From NCBI GenBank assembly GCA_030824515.1, contig JAVBXN010000008.1:124001-188000 (forward strand): 64,000 nucleotides of DNA, given 5' to 3'. Made by a program: the position numbers and the translations under genes. Numbering within the stretch: position 1 is the stretch's first letter; each line of letters opens with the position of its first letter. Source of the stretch: Pelobacter sp. (GTDB lineage: Bacteria > Desulfobacterota > Desulfuromonadia > Geobacterales > Pseudopelobacteraceae). The notes under the pieces were generated by a model that was not told the origin of the DNA, ran no database searches, and was given only the letters and a program-made list of their open reading frames with translations. Of this stretch, positions 7,495 to 17,725 are shown piece by piece.

Positions 7495-9153
7495 TTACAG
7501 TTTGAACTGCCTGACCAGACGCTGAAGCTCTTCGGCGTTGCCGCTCAATTGCGCGGCGGCGGTGGCGGACTGGTGAGCACCGGCGGCGGTGTCGTGCACC
7601 ACCTGGGTGATCTGCTGCATGTTGTTGGAGATCTCGCTGGTGGTAGCGGTCTGCTCTTCGGCGGCGGTGGCAATCTGGTGCACCTGCGTAGCCACATCGT
7701 TAACCTGTTCCAGGATATCCCGCAGCGCGTGGCCCGATCTGGCCGCTTCGGTCGTACCGGCTTCCACCTGCTGTACGCCCTGCTCCATTGCTGCCACGGC
7801 CCCTTTGGTCTCTTTCTGGATCGCCTTGATCATCTCGCCGATTTCCTTGGTGGCGCGCGTTGTACGCTCCGCCAGGGCACGGACTTCATCGGCAACGACC
7901 GCGAAGCCGCGCCCCTGCTCACCGGCACGGGCAGCCTCGATGGCGGCATTCAGCGCCAAAAGATTGGTCTGGTCGGCAATATCCTCGATCGTGCCGATGA
8001 TGGCCCCGATCTGGTCCGAACGTTCCCCCAGGCTCTCGACCGTTTTGGCCGATTCCTGTACCCGCTCGGCGATCTGCCCCATCACGGCAACCGTTCTCTC
8101 CACTACCTCGGCTCCGTTGCTGGCCGACTGGGAGGCCCGCTGGGCCCCTTCGGCGGCCATCTGGCAGTTCTGGGCGATGTCCCCGGAGGTGGCCGACATC
8201 TCTTCTCCAGCGGTGGCAACGGTGCCGGCCTGCGCAGCAACCTCCTCGGCTCCGGTGGCAATCCGCTCGGCGGTTGAATTCAGCTGGCAGGAGGCGGCCG
8301 CCACCTGGGTCGAGGTATTGGAAATCATGCTGATTATTCCATGCAGCTTATCCAGGAAGCGGTTGAACATGCGGCTGATTTCGGCAATTTCGTCCTGTCC
8401 GGAAGCATCCATGCGCTTGGTCAGGTCCCCTTCGCCCTGGGCGATGTCGGAAACGCGAGTATAGAGGTCGTTAAGCGGCTTCCTGATCGAAGCGATGATG
8501 ACGACACTGATGATGGCCGCCAGAATCAGCGCCAGCAGCGACAGGCCGATCAGCACCGAAATGATCCGTTTCTCAAAGACAACCGACTCCTTGAGCCCCT
8601 CTTCCATCATCTTGTCGATCGACTCGGAGAATTCCTGGACCTTGGTTTCCAGCTTGTGGATCGGCTCCTTGTAGACCGCCAGCGCAGCATTGGCATCCCG
8701 GGAGGTTTTCAGCTCACCGGCCTTGATACTGTCGTACACCTTGCCGAAGCCGCCGGTATAGGCAGCCAGTTCATTCCGGATTTCCACGATGGAGGCCTTG
8801 CCCTTGCCGGCAACCGCCTGGTCATGCAGTTCACCCAGAAGTTTATCAATGGCATCCAGGCGCTTGTTGCTGCGTTCCAGCTGCTCATCAAATTTCTTGC
8901 GATATTCCGCCACTTTTTCAGGTGAATCGATATTCAGGAAGATATCCTTCTCATAGCGGCGTAGCCCCAGGATATTGGCTCTTGTGCGCTGGGCATTTTC
9001 CACCAGCTTGGACTCCTTGACAGCAAGGACATCAAGTTCACTCTGCATGCTGTTGATACCCCAGTAGCCAACTCCGGCCAGAGCGGCAATGAACAGGCAG
9101 AGCAGGGTGAAGCTGATAATGAGGCGCGTTCCGATCTTCATATTCGATAGCAT
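7495..9153 (-). CDS. Methyl-accepting chemotaxis protein
   Basis: 552 residues. Inner-membrane chemoreceptor with an N-terminal membrane segment (residues 10-30), a periplasmic four-helix-bundle sensor of about 150 residues, a second membrane segment near 190-215 ([21 protein letters not shown]), a HAMP domain, and a long cytoplasmic signalling helix. The hairpin tip is recognisable from [20 protein letters not shown] and [16 protein letters not shown], the CheA/CheW contact region. The ligand is not predictable. No CheR-binding pentapeptide is seen at the C-terminus. Confidence 0.93.
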   Translation of the reverse strand: MLSNMKIGTRLIISFTLLCLFIAALAGVGYWGINSMQSELDVLAVKESKLVENAQRTRANILGLRRYEKDIFLNIDSPEKVAEYRKKFDEQLERSNKRLDAIDKLLGELHDQAVAGKGKASIVEIRNELAAYTGGFGKVYDSIKAGELKTSRDANAALAVYKEPIHKLETKVQEFSESIDKMMEEGLKESVVFEKRIISVLIGLSLLALILAAIISVVIIASIRKPLNDLYTRVSDIAQGEGDLTKRMDASGQDEIAEISRMFNRFLDKLHGIISMISNTSTQVAAASCQLNSTAERIATGAEEVAAQAGTVATAGEEMSATSGDIAQNCQMAAEGAQRASQSASNGAEVVERTVAVMGQIAERVQESAKTVESLGERSDQIGAIIGTIEDIADQTNLLALNAAIEAARAGEQGRGFAVVADEVRALAERTTRATKEIGEMIKAIQKETKGAVAAMEQGVQQVEAGTTEAARSGHALRDILEQVNDVATQVHQIATAAEEQTATTSEISNNMQQITQVVHDTAAGAHQSATAAAQLSGNAEELQRLVRQFKL

Positions 9154-9574
9154 ATACTGCTCCTCCCAAGCTTGATGTAAACATTAAAAAACACAACAAA
9201 CACGGTTTTGTCAAGAATTTAAACCGGCTAAAGCCCCAACATATCAGGCAATTGCCCATCATTGACGCAGCATTAATGTTAAGAACCCGTTATCATTAAA
9301 CATTATTTTTAATTAGAAAGACAACAGTTTCGAATAAGGACCGGGACCAGCATTTTAACTCTGAAACGGTACCAAAAGCAGCGACAGTGCCGAACCAGCA
9401 AGCAGGGTTTGAGTTGCGGGACTAATCCAGCGCCCCCCACCCCTGTCGAAATACTTTACAAACCCTATACGGCTGATTTAGCAGTAAAAAAACATGCCAT
9501 GATTCCAATTTATTACAAGACTAGCATGCATTTTGCATCAGTCAAGACACCACTATTTGTTAGAAGGGGGTAAT
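9154..9574. other. Divergent intergenic region, chemoreceptor to PEP-CTERM gene
   Basis: About 420 bases of AT-rich DNA holding the promoters of two divergent genes. I saw no convincing sigma-54 element, riboswitch or repeat. A TTGACA lies on the minus strand near 9209-9214, but no good -10 hexamer follows it. Confidence 0.4.
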
Positions 9575-10261
9575 ATGAAATCGATACTGTCGAGAATCAT
9601 GCTGACTACAGCATTGCTGTCGATTTTTCCCGTAGTTGCCTTCGGTTACACCTATAATCTCGGCACCTCCTTCAGCAATTCGGTGATTCCGGATGGCTCG
9701 GGCCCATGGCTGACCATCAGCATCAATGACGCCGGGACCGACACCGTTACGCTGGATATCCAGGGCAACATGGTTGACATGCCCACTACCGACCCCCAGA
9801 AGATCAATGATATCTACCTGAACTTTTCCAATACCAGTCTCCTGTCGAACCTGAATTTCACATTCGTGTCCGGGCAGTTTGGCGCTGAGAGCATTTCGCT
9901 GTCCACCAACGCCTATAAGGCCGACGGGGTCGGCGGCTACTTCGACATACTGATGCAATGGAAACCAAACAAACCGATCGACGGCACCGACCATATCGTC
10001 TACTCGATCACCGCCGCCGGTTTGACCGCGGCCATGTTCAACGACACCTGCGTCAACTACGGAACGCCTCCCGGCCCGCTGTATGCCGCGGCCCATCTCC
10101 AGAACGCGGGTTTCGACTCATTCGGCAACTTTGACAGCACCTGGATCGGCGACATTCCCGACGATCCGCCTCCTGCCGTACCGGAACCCGGAACCCTGGT
10201 CCTTCTGGGAGCGGGCCTCCTGGGCCTCGCCGCTTACGGCCGCAAGAGGATCAGCAGGTAA
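9575..10261 (+). CDS. PEP-CTERM sorting-domain secreted protein
   Basis: 228 residues from the ATG at 9575, chosen over the upstream frame start because a strong AGAAGGGGG ribosome site lies just before it and a clean signal peptide follows (MKSILSRIMLTTALLSIF..., cut near AFG). The body is a beta-rich exported domain. The C-terminus has the full PEP-CTERM signal: VPEPG, a hydrophobic stretch (LVLLGAGLLGLAAYG) and RKR. Such proteins are sorted by exosortase (EpsH/XrtA types) in bacteria making exopolysaccharide. No exosortase is in this window. Confidence 0.88.
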   Translation: MKSILSRIMLTTALLSIFPVVAFGYTYNLGTSFSNSVIPDGSGPWLTISINDAGTDTVTLDIQGNMVDMPTTDPQKINDIYLNFSNTSLLSNLNFTFVSGQFGAESISLSTNAYKADGVGGYFDILMQWKPNKPIDGTDHIVYSITAAGLTAAMFNDTCVNYGTPPGPLYAAAHLQNAGFDSFGNFDSTWIGDIPDDPPPAVPEPGTLVLLGAGLLGLAAYGRKRISR

Positions 10262-10293
10262 GGAGTCCTTGGTCGAAATAACTTACACATGCA

Positions 10294-10322
10294 AAAAGGG
10301 CCGCCCAATCGGGCGACCCTTT
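10294..10322. terminator. Bidirectional terminator
   Basis: Hairpin AAAGGGCCGCCC / CGGGCGACCCTTT with A-rich and T-rich flanks, between the converging PEP-CTERM and dtd genes. Confidence 0.8.
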
Positions 10323-10348
10323 CGCTTATCCGGATACGGAACGTTCGA

Positions 10349-10786
10349 TCATCGCTCCAGAACGAACGTGACCGGTCCGTCGTTGACCAGCTCCACCTGC
10401 ATGTCGGCCTGGAAGATGCCGGTTTCAACCGGCAGACCGAGCCGCTTGGCCGCGCCGACGAAATATTCATAGAGCCGCTGCCCTTCGTCCGGTGGAGCAG
10501 CGCTATCGAAGGAGGGGCGCTTGCCCTTGGAGCAGTTGCCGGCCAAAGTGAACTGTGAAACCACCAGCAGCGCGCCGCCGATGTCCCGCACCGAAAGGTT
10601 CATCTTGCCCTGCTGATCGCTGAAGATCCGCAAGCCGGCGATCTTCTCCGCCAGCCAGTCGGCCCGTGCCTCGGAATCGCCCTTTTCAACCCCCAACAGC
10701 ACCATGATGCCCTGCCCGATCCGGCCGGCAACCACGTCCTCAACGGTTACGCTGGCCGATTTTACCCTCTGAATGACCGCTTTCAT
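10349..10786 (-). CDS. dtd: D-aminoacyl-tRNA deacylase
   Basis: 145 residues, the standard size. DTD removes D-amino acids wrongly charged to tRNA. Both family motifs are present: SQFTLAG in the middle and NDGPVTF near the C-terminus (the Gly-Pro active-site motif). The ATG at 10786 gives the canonical [15 protein letters not shown] start; the longer open frame upstream only overlaps the regulator gene. It is the last gene of the minus-strand group that starts at 17599, 32 bases after the response regulator. Confidence 0.95.
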   Translation of the reverse strand: MKAVIQRVKSASVTVEDVVAGRIGQGIMVLLGVEKGDSEARADWLAEKIAGLRIFSDQQGKMNLSVRDIGGALLVVSQFTLAGNCSKGKRPSFDSAAPPDEGQRLYEYFVGAAKRLGLPVETGIFQADMQVELVNDGPVTFVLER

Positions 10787-10818
10787 CGCAAGCCTCGCCT
10801 GTAATGTGTGATTGAACA

Positions 10819-12342
10819 TCAACGTGTCAAATTGAACAATTCGATTTTTCTGTAAAGCGTGTTCCTGCCGACACCCAGAATCCGGGCTGCTTCGGTGATA
10901 TTCCACTTGCAAAGCTCCAGGGCATTTCTGACAGTCTCTTCTTCCGATTCCCTGAGACCGAGGTGGGCAGACTCGGCCCATCCCTTTTCACGCATCACCG
11001 CAAGCAATACGCCCTCGATGTCGCGCAACGCGCGGAGCGTACGTTCAATCTCTTCAGGAGCGGAACTGTCAAATACATCGTTACCAGCCAACTGATCCCG
11101 GAACTTTTCAAGCAACTGCAGAAACCCGGCCGCCCCGTTGATCACCTGGGACGATGAAATCAACGTCGCCGGGGATACGGCTTGAAAGCGGTTGTTCAAG
11201 TGGCCGGGCAGAATGGTTTCGTCGGGGCACATCACCACGGCCCGCCGCATGACGTTGGCCAGTTCGCGGATGTTGCCCGGCCAGCTGTGGTTTTGCAGCA
11301 AACGCATGGCCGCCGCAGACACTCTTGCCCGGGGATTGAACAGCCGTGCAAAGTGTTCCACCAGCATCGGTACATCTTCACTGCGCTGCTGCAGGGAGGG
11401 GATCTCCAGGCGGACCACATTGAGCCGGTAGAACAGATCCTCACGGAAGGTCTTCTCTCGAATGGCCTCTTCCAGGTTCACGTTGGTAGCGGCAATCACC
11501 CTTACATCCGTTTTTATAGGCCGTTCGCCGCCGACCCGCATGAACTCGCCGGTCTCCAGCACCCGCAACAGCTTCACCTGGATCATCGGACTGGCGTCGC
11601 CGATCTCATCCAGCAGCAGGGTACCATGGTTGGCCAGCTCGAAAATGCCGCGCCGGGTCTGGTTTGCGCCGGTAAAGGCGCCCCGTTCATGGCCGAACAG
11701 TTCACTCTCCAGCAGATTTTCCGGCAGCGCGCCGCAATTGACCGGGATGAAGGCCGCCTCGGCCCGGTTCGAGGCGGCATGGATGAAGCGGGCCAGCACC
11801 TCCTTGCCGGTGCCGGTTTTTCCCTGGATCAGTACATTGATGTTTTTGCCGGCCACCTTGTAGGCCAGCGACACCAGGCGTCGCATCAGTGGCGAACCGC
11901 CCACCTGGAAGCCAACCGCGCTGGCAACGTCGGCCCATTCCTCCCGGGCCTGTTCCCCCTTTGGCCCGGGTTCGCCGCTGGCAACAGCCCTGGCAATCAA
12001 TGCCTCGATTTCGCCAATATCGTCGAACGGCTTCTCCAGATATTCGTAGGCCCCCCGCTGCATGGCCGTCACTGCGGTTTTGACCGTGCTGTAGCCGGTC
12101 ATGATGATCACTTCGCAGTCGGGCTGCCGGGATTTGATCGCCTGCAGCAGCGTCAGACCGTCGGTGTCCGGCAGTTTCAGATCCACCATGGCCACGCTGA
12201 AAACGGTCCCGGACAGCGCTTTCAACGCATCCGCTTCATTGGTTGCGGTGGTTACCTGATAACCTTTTCTGGTCAGCATCCGGCGGAAAAAACCGCAGAC
12301 ATCCGCTTCGTCGTCGATGATCAATATCTGTTTGCGCGACAT
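10819..12342 (-). CDS. Sigma-54-dependent response regulator (NtrC type)
   Basis: 507 residues. There is an N-terminal receiver (LIIDDEAD, phospho-Asp in [10 protein letters not shown]), then an AAA+ domain with Walker A GKTGTGKE and the sigma-54 contact loop GAFTGA. A Fis-type helix-turn-helix closes the protein ([23 protein letters not shown]). I choose the ATG at 12342 ([14 protein letters not shown]); the frame is open to 12378. An inserted stretch of about 60 residues between the AAA+ and HTH parts is less conserved. It pairs with the kinase upstream and sits after the alcohol dehydrogenase and NfnAB-like genes, so it may control fermentative redox genes; this is inferred. Confidence 0.92.
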   Translation of the reverse strand: MSRKQILIIDDEADVCGFFRRMLTRKGYQVTTATNEADALKALSGTVFSVAMVDLKLPDTDGLTLLQAIKSRQPDCEVIIMTGYSTVKTAVTAMQRGAYEYLEKPFDDIGEIEALIARAVASGEPGPKGEQAREEWADVASAVGFQVGGSPLMRRLVSLAYKVAGKNINVLIQGKTGTGKEVLARFIHAASNRAEAAFIPVNCGALPENLLESELFGHERGAFTGANQTRRGIFELANHGTLLLDEIGDASPMIQVKLLRVLETGEFMRVGGERPIKTDVRVIAATNVNLEEAIREKTFREDLFYRLNVVRLEIPSLQQRSEDVPMLVEHFARLFNPRARVSAAAMRLLQNHSWPGNIRELANVMRRAVVMCPDETILPGHLNNRFQAVSPATLISSSQVINGAAGFLQLLEKFRDQLAGNDVFDSSAPEEIERTLRALRDIEGVLLAVMREKGWAESAHLGLRESEEETVRNALELCKWNITEAARILGVGRNTLYRKIELFNLTR

Positions 12343-12367
12343 GATTCCCTTCTTTCCCCCGACATCA

Positions 12368-14023
12368 TCACTGGTCAATCGGCAGCACCAGCGAAAAGGT
12401 GCTCCCCTGGTCCGGTGCGCTGATTACCTCGATGGTTCCGTTATGGGAATCGGCGATCCCCAGGCTGACCGACAGCCCCAGCCCGGTCCCCTTGGTGGCT
12501 TCCTTGCTGGTATAGAACGGAGTGAAGATCCTGGGCCGGTTTTCCGGGGGAATGCCGATCCCGTTATCGGCCACGCTCAAAACCGCCCAGCGTTTCCCTC
12601 CCGTCACCCGCACCTCGGTTGCGACCTCTATCTGTTTTTCACGCCCTTTCACCTCGTTCAGGGCGTCCCTGGCGTTGATCAGGAGATTGGTCAGGACCTG
12701 CTGAATCTGGGGGCCATTGGCGGTCAGACAAGGCAGGTCCGCCGCCAGGCGCTCCACAATTGTGATCTGGCTGCGGTTGATCTGGTACTTGATCATGCCC
12801 AGCACCCTGCGGGCCTCTTCATTCAGGTCGATTACCGTTGCCGGCTGCTGGTCCTGGCGGGAAAAGGTCAGCAGGTTCTGGATGATCCGCTTGCAGCGCA
12901 GCCCCGAATTGACGATGTCGTCAACCTCGGCGGCCCGTTCGGACTGGCCATCATCCTGCAGTTCCCTGGCCACCAGCTGGGCGGTGCCGATGATCACGGT
13001 CATCGGGCTGTTCAGCTCATGGGCCACACCGGCCGCCATTTCCCCCAGCGCCGCCAGTTTGGCCGACTGGATCAGCTGCCCCTCCATTTTTATCTTCTCG
13101 GTGACATCCTTGAGGATGATCGTTACCGCCGAAAGCTCCCGCTTCTCGTTCAACACCGGATAATAGGACAAATCCAGAACCAGCCCGGACTCGGTCTGCC
13201 AGCGCTGGTAGAACGGCTTGCGGCTCCGCTGCACCTCGCGGATCGGGCAATCCTGGCAGGGTTCCTTGCGGCCGTGCAGTTTGGCAAAGCATTTCCGGCT
13301 AAGCGACTGATCCCAGAAGAACTGCATCTCGGCCGGCAGCCGGCCGTTATGCAAAAGCACATTGTAGTCGGTATCCACCAGGAAAATCGGGTCGGTCACC
13401 GCCATGAAGGTCGATTCCCACTCCTCCTTGGCCCGCGAGACCTGCTTGTACAGCCTGGCGTTCTGGATGCTGATCGATAGCTGATCTCCCAGATGCTCGA
13501 CGAAGTTGAGATCGTTTTTATCATAGGCTTCAACAGTTCCACTGGCAACAATCAGGGCGCCGATCACCTCGTCGCGCTTGAACATCGGGGCGATTGCCAA
13601 TGAACGGAGCGGCCCCGGATAGGCCGGGTTGATGCGGATATGCCTGAGCTCATCCGGAGAAAAGTTGAAAATCTCGGCGCGTTTCTGCTGTATCACCTTG
13701 AGAGAGGGGGAGTGGGCCGGAAAGTCGTCGATGCGGCAGAAGTCCGACGGCTGCAGTGCCTTGAGGAGCAAGCCGCTGCTCTTGATCGCCACCAGTCCCA
13801 TGAAATCGCACGGCAGGGTCTGGGGAAGTTTGGAGAAAGCCCTTTCGACGATGTCGGCGATCGACATGTCGATATTGATATCGCGGGAGAGCTGGCGCAG
13901 GATCTCCAGGCGGCTGTTCTGCTTCAGCACCTCCTGGTTGCGCTTTTTAAGCTCGACGTAATAGTTGAGCTTGGACGAATCGACTCCGGTCAGCTGTTCC
14001 AGCAGTTTTTCCCGATTATCCAC
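12368..14023 (-). CDS. Cytoplasmic GAF/PAS sensor histidine kinase
   Basis: 551 residues with no clear membrane segment. A GAF domain (about residues 35-190) is followed by a PAS-type domain near 205-310 with a Cys-rich patch (KCFAKLHGRKEPCQDCPI). The dimerisation/phospho-acceptor helix has GVAHELNSPMTVI, and the ATPase domain has N, G1 and G2 boxes (NARDAL, DNGIGIP, GTGLGLS). The four cysteines in the PAS region could hold a metal or redox cofactor, which would suit a redox sensor beside redox enzymes; that is inference. It is the likely partner of the regulator downstream. Confidence 0.9.
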   Translation of the reverse strand: MDNREKLLEQLTGVDSSKLNYYVELKKRNQEVLKQNSRLEILRQLSRDINIDMSIADIVERAFSKLPQTLPCDFMGLVAIKSSGLLLKALQPSDFCRIDDFPAHSPSLKVIQQKRAEIFNFSPDELRHIRINPAYPGPLRSLAIAPMFKRDEVIGALIVASGTVEAYDKNDLNFVEHLGDQLSISIQNARLYKQVSRAKEEWESTFMAVTDPIFLVDTDYNVLLHNGRLPAEMQFFWDQSLSRKCFAKLHGRKEPCQDCPIREVQRSRKPFYQRWQTESGLVLDLSYYPVLNEKRELSAVTIILKDVTEKIKMEGQLIQSAKLAALGEMAAGVAHELNSPMTVIIGTAQLVARELQDDGQSERAAEVDDIVNSGLRCKRIIQNLLTFSRQDQQPATVIDLNEEARRVLGMIKYQINRSQITIVERLAADLPCLTANGPQIQQVLTNLLINARDALNEVKGREKQIEVATEVRVTGGKRWAVLSVADNGIGIPPENRPRIFTPFYTSKEATKGTGLGLSVSLGIADSHNGTIEVISAPDQGSTFSLVLPIDQ

Positions 14024-14047
14024 AGGTAGTTCCTCGCAAGTACAAGT

Positions 14048-14118
14048 CCCCCTTTGAGAAAGGGGGATTTAGGGGGATTTGCCTTTGCCTCAAAAATTCC
14101 CCCTTTCACAAAGGGGGG
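14048..14118. repeat. Dispersed palindromic repeat (CCCCCTTT type)
   Basis: Two small hairpins, CCCCCTTTGAGAAAGGGGG and CCCCCTTTCACAAAGGGGGG, about 30 bases apart, with AGGGGGATTT between. The same composite element occurs inside nuoL (36452-36540). Confidence 0.75.
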
Positions 14119-14142
14119 TAACTACCCGATGCAAACCGGCGC

Positions 14143-15291
14143 TCACAGGCATTTCCTGAAAATATCCGCAAGATCCTCCCGGCTGGCCCGGCGCGGGTTG
14201 GTTACCAGGCAGGCGTCCTTGAGCGCATTTTCGCTCAAAAGCGGGATGAACTCCTCGGTCAGGCCGATTTCACCCAGACCCTTGGCCAGGCCGATGTCGC
14301 TGATCAGCTGCCGTACCGCAACCACCGACCGTTCCGCTGCCGCAACCGTGGAAAGGCCGGACACATCTTCACCCATGGCCTCGGCAATGTCCCGGAACCG
14401 TTCGGGACAGGCGCTCAGGTTGAACTCCATCACATGCGGCAGAATCGAGGCGTTGGTTTCGCCGTGATGCTGGTCGATCAGGCCGTCCACCTGATGGGTC
14501 ATGGCGTGGGTAGCGCCCAGGATCGCGTTGGAAAACGCCAGCCCGGCCGTCAGACTGGCCATGGACATGTTGGTATTGGCATCCATATCCTGCCGGTCGG
14601 CCACGGCCCGCCGAAGGTTGCGCGAAATCAGCTGAATCGCCTTGAGGGCATGGATATCGGTCAGCGGTGTCGCCGCCAGCGACACATAGGATTCGATGCC
14701 GTGGGTAAAGGCATCCAATCCGGTGGCCGCCGCCAGCTTGGTATCCATGGTCTTGACCACCTCCGGGTCCACGATGGCGATATCCGGCACCAGCGACTTG
14801 GAGATGATCGACATCTTCAGCTTGCGTACCGTATCGACGATGATCGCGAACTGGCTGACCTCCGACCCGGCGCCGGCGGTGCTGGGGGCAATCAGCATCG
14901 GCGGCAGGGGCCGGCTGATCCTGTTGATGCCCTCGTAGTCCTGCAGAATCCCGCCATTGGTGGCCAGGATGGCAATGGCCTTGGCCACGTCGGTGGGGCT
15001 GCCGCCACCAACTGCCACGATGCCGTCGCAGCCCGAAGCCAGGTAGCGCTGCACCCCCTCGGTTACCTCGCAATCCTTGGGATTGGTGGTCAGCGCGGAG
15101 AAGATCTCCGTTTCCAGTCCGGCGGCCCGCAGGTAGTGCACGGCCAGATCGACCCAGCCTGCCTTGATCACGTCCTGGTCACTCACCAGAAACACCTTGG
15201 AAGCACCGATACGCAGCACACTCTCGCCAATCTGGCTCAGGGAGCCCCGGCCGAAGATGATTTCCGGGGCGACAAACTTGCTGATGTTCAT
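14143..15291 (-). CDS. Iron-containing alcohol dehydrogenase
   Basis: 382 residues, group III (Fe-dependent) alcohol dehydrogenase, interconverting alcohols or diols and aldehydes with NAD(P)H. Family markers: GGGSPTDVAKAIAIL for nucleotide binding, GAGSEVSQFAII, and the metal-binding region around GLDAFTHGIESY, AILGATHAMTHQVDG and HHGETNASILP. It lies 56 bases after the NfnAB-like gene and upstream of the kinase. A second, related dehydrogenase is encoded at 18606. Substrate preference cannot be told from sequence. Confidence 0.92.
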   Translation of the reverse strand: MNISKFVAPEIIFGRGSLSQIGESVLRIGASKVFLVSDQDVIKAGWVDLAVHYLRAAGLETEIFSALTTNPKDCEVTEGVQRYLASGCDGIVAVGGGSPTDVAKAIAILATNGGILQDYEGINRISRPLPPMLIAPSTAGAGSEVSQFAIIVDTVRKLKMSIISKSLVPDIAIVDPEVVKTMDTKLAAATGLDAFTHGIESYVSLAATPLTDIHALKAIQLISRNLRRAVADRQDMDANTNMSMASLTAGLAFSNAILGATHAMTHQVDGLIDQHHGETNASILPHVMEFNLSACPERFRDIAEAMGEDVSGLSTVAAAERSVVAVRQLISDIGLAKGLGEIGLTEEFIPLLSENALKDACLVTNPRRASREDLADIFRKCL

Positions 15292-15346
15292 GGTGACTCC
15301 TCAAGGCCCTGCCGATTCAGGGGGTGTTTAAACCTGGAAAAAACCG

Positions 15347-17599
15347 TTACCCGGCCAGATATTTGTTGATCGCTGCGGCAGCCTGCTTGCCGTCACCCAT
15401 GGCCAGGATCACCGTGGCGCCGCCGCGAACGATGTCGCCACCGGCAAAGGTGCCCGGAATGCTGGTGGCGCCGCTCTCATCCACCGCGATATTGCCCCAT
15501 TTGTTCAGTTTCAGATCGGGAGCGGTGGCGGTCAGGAGCGGGTTAGCCCCGGTGCCGACCGCATTGACCACCACATCCGCCGGAATATCGTACTCCGATC
15601 CGGCCACGGCCAGCGGCTTGCGGCGCCCCGATTCATCCGGCGGCCCCAGTTCCATGCGTTGGCAACGCAGCGTGGCCGCCCACCCCTCCGCGCTGCCGAG
15701 GATCTCCAGCGGTGCGGTCAGCATCACGAACTCGACCCCCTCCTCCTTGGCGTGCTTGATCTCCTCGATCCGGGCCGGCATCTCCGCCTCGCCGCGACGG
15801 TAGATGATCATGGCCCGCTCGGCGCCCAGGCGGCGGGCGGTGCGAACACAGTCCATGGCGGTGTTACCGCCGCCGATGACCGCCACGTTGCGACCGGCGA
15901 TGATAGGAGTGCAGGAGTCGGGGTTGCGGCCGGCCTCCATCAGGTTGACCCTGGTCAGCAGCTCGTTGGCGGAATAAACGCCTTTCAGGTTCTCGCCGGG
16001 GATGTTGAGCATGGTCGGCAGGCCGGCGCCGTTGGCGATGAAGATCGCGTCGAATTCCTGATTGAGCTGGTCCAGGGTCAGGGTCTTGCCGATGATCACG
16101 TTGCACTCGATTGTCACCCCCAGCTCGACCAGTCGTGCCACCTCGGCATCGATGATCTCCTTGGGCAGCCGAAACTCGGGGATACCGTAGCGCAATACGC
16201 CGCCGGTGTCATGCAGAGCTTCGAAAAGAGTAACGCCGTGTCCATGCCGGGCCAGTTCACCGGCCGCGGTCAGTCCGGCCGGCCCGCAGCCGACGATGGC
16301 GACCCGCTTGCCGCTGGCCGGCGGCTGCTTCTCTTTGGGAAGCTCGGAAACATTGGCCATGGCCCAGTCGGCCACGAAACGTTCCAGATAGCCGATCGCC
16401 ACCGGCTCCCCCTTGACACCGCATACGCAGCGGGCTTCACACTGGCTCTCCTGCGGGCAGACCCGGCCGCAGACCGCCGGCAATGCGTTGTCCCCCCGCA
16501 GGATCAGCGCGGCTTTGACCAGTTCCTCGGCGGCCAGCGCATCAATGAATTCCGGGATTGACACTCCCACCGGGCAACCCTCCACGCAGGGACGGTTCTT
16601 GCAATGGATGCAGCGCTGCGCCTCACGTACCGCCTGATCGTAATCCAGCCCCAGGTTGACTTCCTCGAAGTTGCGGCTCCTGGTCTCGGCATCGAGTTCG
16701 GGCATGTGCACCCGCGGTATGGCCAACCGCTCCTTGACGCTCAGCTTGTCAAGCGTCACATCCAGCGCCAGCTTGCACTCGCTGGCGGCATGGCGGGCCT
16801 GCTCCTCGAAGCTGCGATAGGTGGTGAGCCGGTCCGAGAGGCCGTCGAAATCCACCAGGTGACCATCGAACTCCGGGCCATCCACGCAGGCAAATTTCGC
16901 TACCCCGCCGACAACAACACGACAACCGCCGCACATGCCGGTGCCGTCGATCATGACCGGATTCAGGCTGACAATGGTCTCGATGTGGTCAGGCCGGGTC
17001 AATTCGGCCACAGCGCGCATCATCGGCACCGGCCCGACCGCCAGCACCACCCGGGGCGACCGTTCGGGAGAGGCGATCAGGTCGGTCAGCTCGGCGGTAA
17101 CAAATCCCTTGCGGCCCAGGCTGCCATCCTCGGTGGTGATCAGCAGCTTTTCCGAAAGCGCCGCCAGTTCATCGGCCAGGATGATGTACTGGCTGGAACG
17201 CCCGCCGATGATGGTGGTAACCCGGTTGCCGGCGGCAGCCAGGGCCTTGACCAGAGGGTAGAGCACCGCTGTGCCGACTCCGCCGCCGACGCAGGCGACC
17301 CGGCCCCAGTTCTCGATATGGGTCGGTTGCCCCAGCGGGCCGGCCACGTCACGGATGAAGCCCCCCGCCGGTATGGCTACAATTCTGCTGGTTGAAGCGC
17401 CGATGGCCTGGATGAAGAGCGTGATGGTGCCGGCGGCCGGGTCGGCATCGCCGATGGTCAGGGGAATCCGCTCCTGACCCTTGTCCGCCCGTACGATGAC
17501 AAACTGCCCGGCCTTGCGCGCCAGGGCCACCCGTGGTGCATGAACCACCATTTTGTGGAGGTTCGGCGCAAGAATATCGTTACTGATTACTTTGAACAT
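15347..17599 (-). CDS. Fused NfnA/NfnB-like flavoprotein (ferredoxin:NADP oxidoreductase / SudBA type)
   Basis: 750 residues. The N-terminal 280 residues are a ferredoxin-NADP reductase-like subunit with FAD and NAD sites and a C-terminal 2Fe-2S cysteine set (GTGMCGGCRVVVGG..FACVDGPEF), as in NfnA/SudB. The remainder is the glutamate-synthase small-subunit type NfnB/SudA, with ferredoxin-like cysteines (CIHCKNRPCVEGCPV), GCGPAGLTAAGELA for FAD and GGGNTAMDC for NADPH. In related anaerobes these two parts are separate genes; here they are one chain. Electron bifurcation between NADH, ferredoxin and NADPH, or sulfide dehydrogenase activity, are the family functions. Beside an alcohol dehydrogenase, redox balancing seems likely. 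Confidence 0.88.
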   Translation of the reverse strand: MFKVISNDILAPNLHKMVVHAPRVALARKAGQFVIVRADKGQERIPLTIGDADPAAGTITLFIQAIGASTSRIVAIPAGGFIRDVAGPLGQPTHIENWGRVACVGGGVGTAVLYPLVKALAAAGNRVTTIIGGRSSQYIILADELAALSEKLLITTEDGSLGRKGFVTAELTDLIASPERSPRVVLAVGPVPMMRAVAELTRPDHIETIVSLNPVMIDGTGMCGGCRVVVGGVAKFACVDGPEFDGHLVDFDGLSDRLTTYRSFEEQARHAASECKLALDVTLDKLSVKERLAIPRVHMPELDAETRSRNFEEVNLGLDYDQAVREAQRCIHCKNRPCVEGCPVGVSIPEFIDALAAEELVKAALILRGDNALPAVCGRVCPQESQCEARCVCGVKGEPVAIGYLERFVADWAMANVSELPKEKQPPASGKRVAIVGCGPAGLTAAGELARHGHGVTLFEALHDTGGVLRYGIPEFRLPKEIIDAEVARLVELGVTIECNVIIGKTLTLDQLNQEFDAIFIANGAGLPTMLNIPGENLKGVYSANELLTRVNLMEAGRNPDSCTPIIAGRNVAVIGGGNTAMDCVRTARRLGAERAMIIYRRGEAEMPARIEEIKHAKEEGVEFVMLTAPLEILGSAEGWAATLRCQRMELGPPDESGRRKPLAVAGSEYDIPADVVVNAVGTGANPLLTATAPDLKLNKWGNIAVDESGATSIPGTFAGGDIVRGGATVILAMGDGKQAAAAINKYLAG

Positions 17600-17725
17600 G
17601 TCTGAATCCGCCTTTATGTTTGCTGTCTGATCGAAACGACCGGAAGCAACCGCGCTTCAAAAGCAGCAGCCGCACGGCGCCCGGTTTGACCACTTTACTA
17701 CATTCATAGTGTTTATCGGAAGTAT

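Noticed and set aside
11182-12423. Long plus-strand frame opposite the response regulator
   Set aside because: His/Gln/Arg-rich shadow of a well-defined NtrC-type gene.
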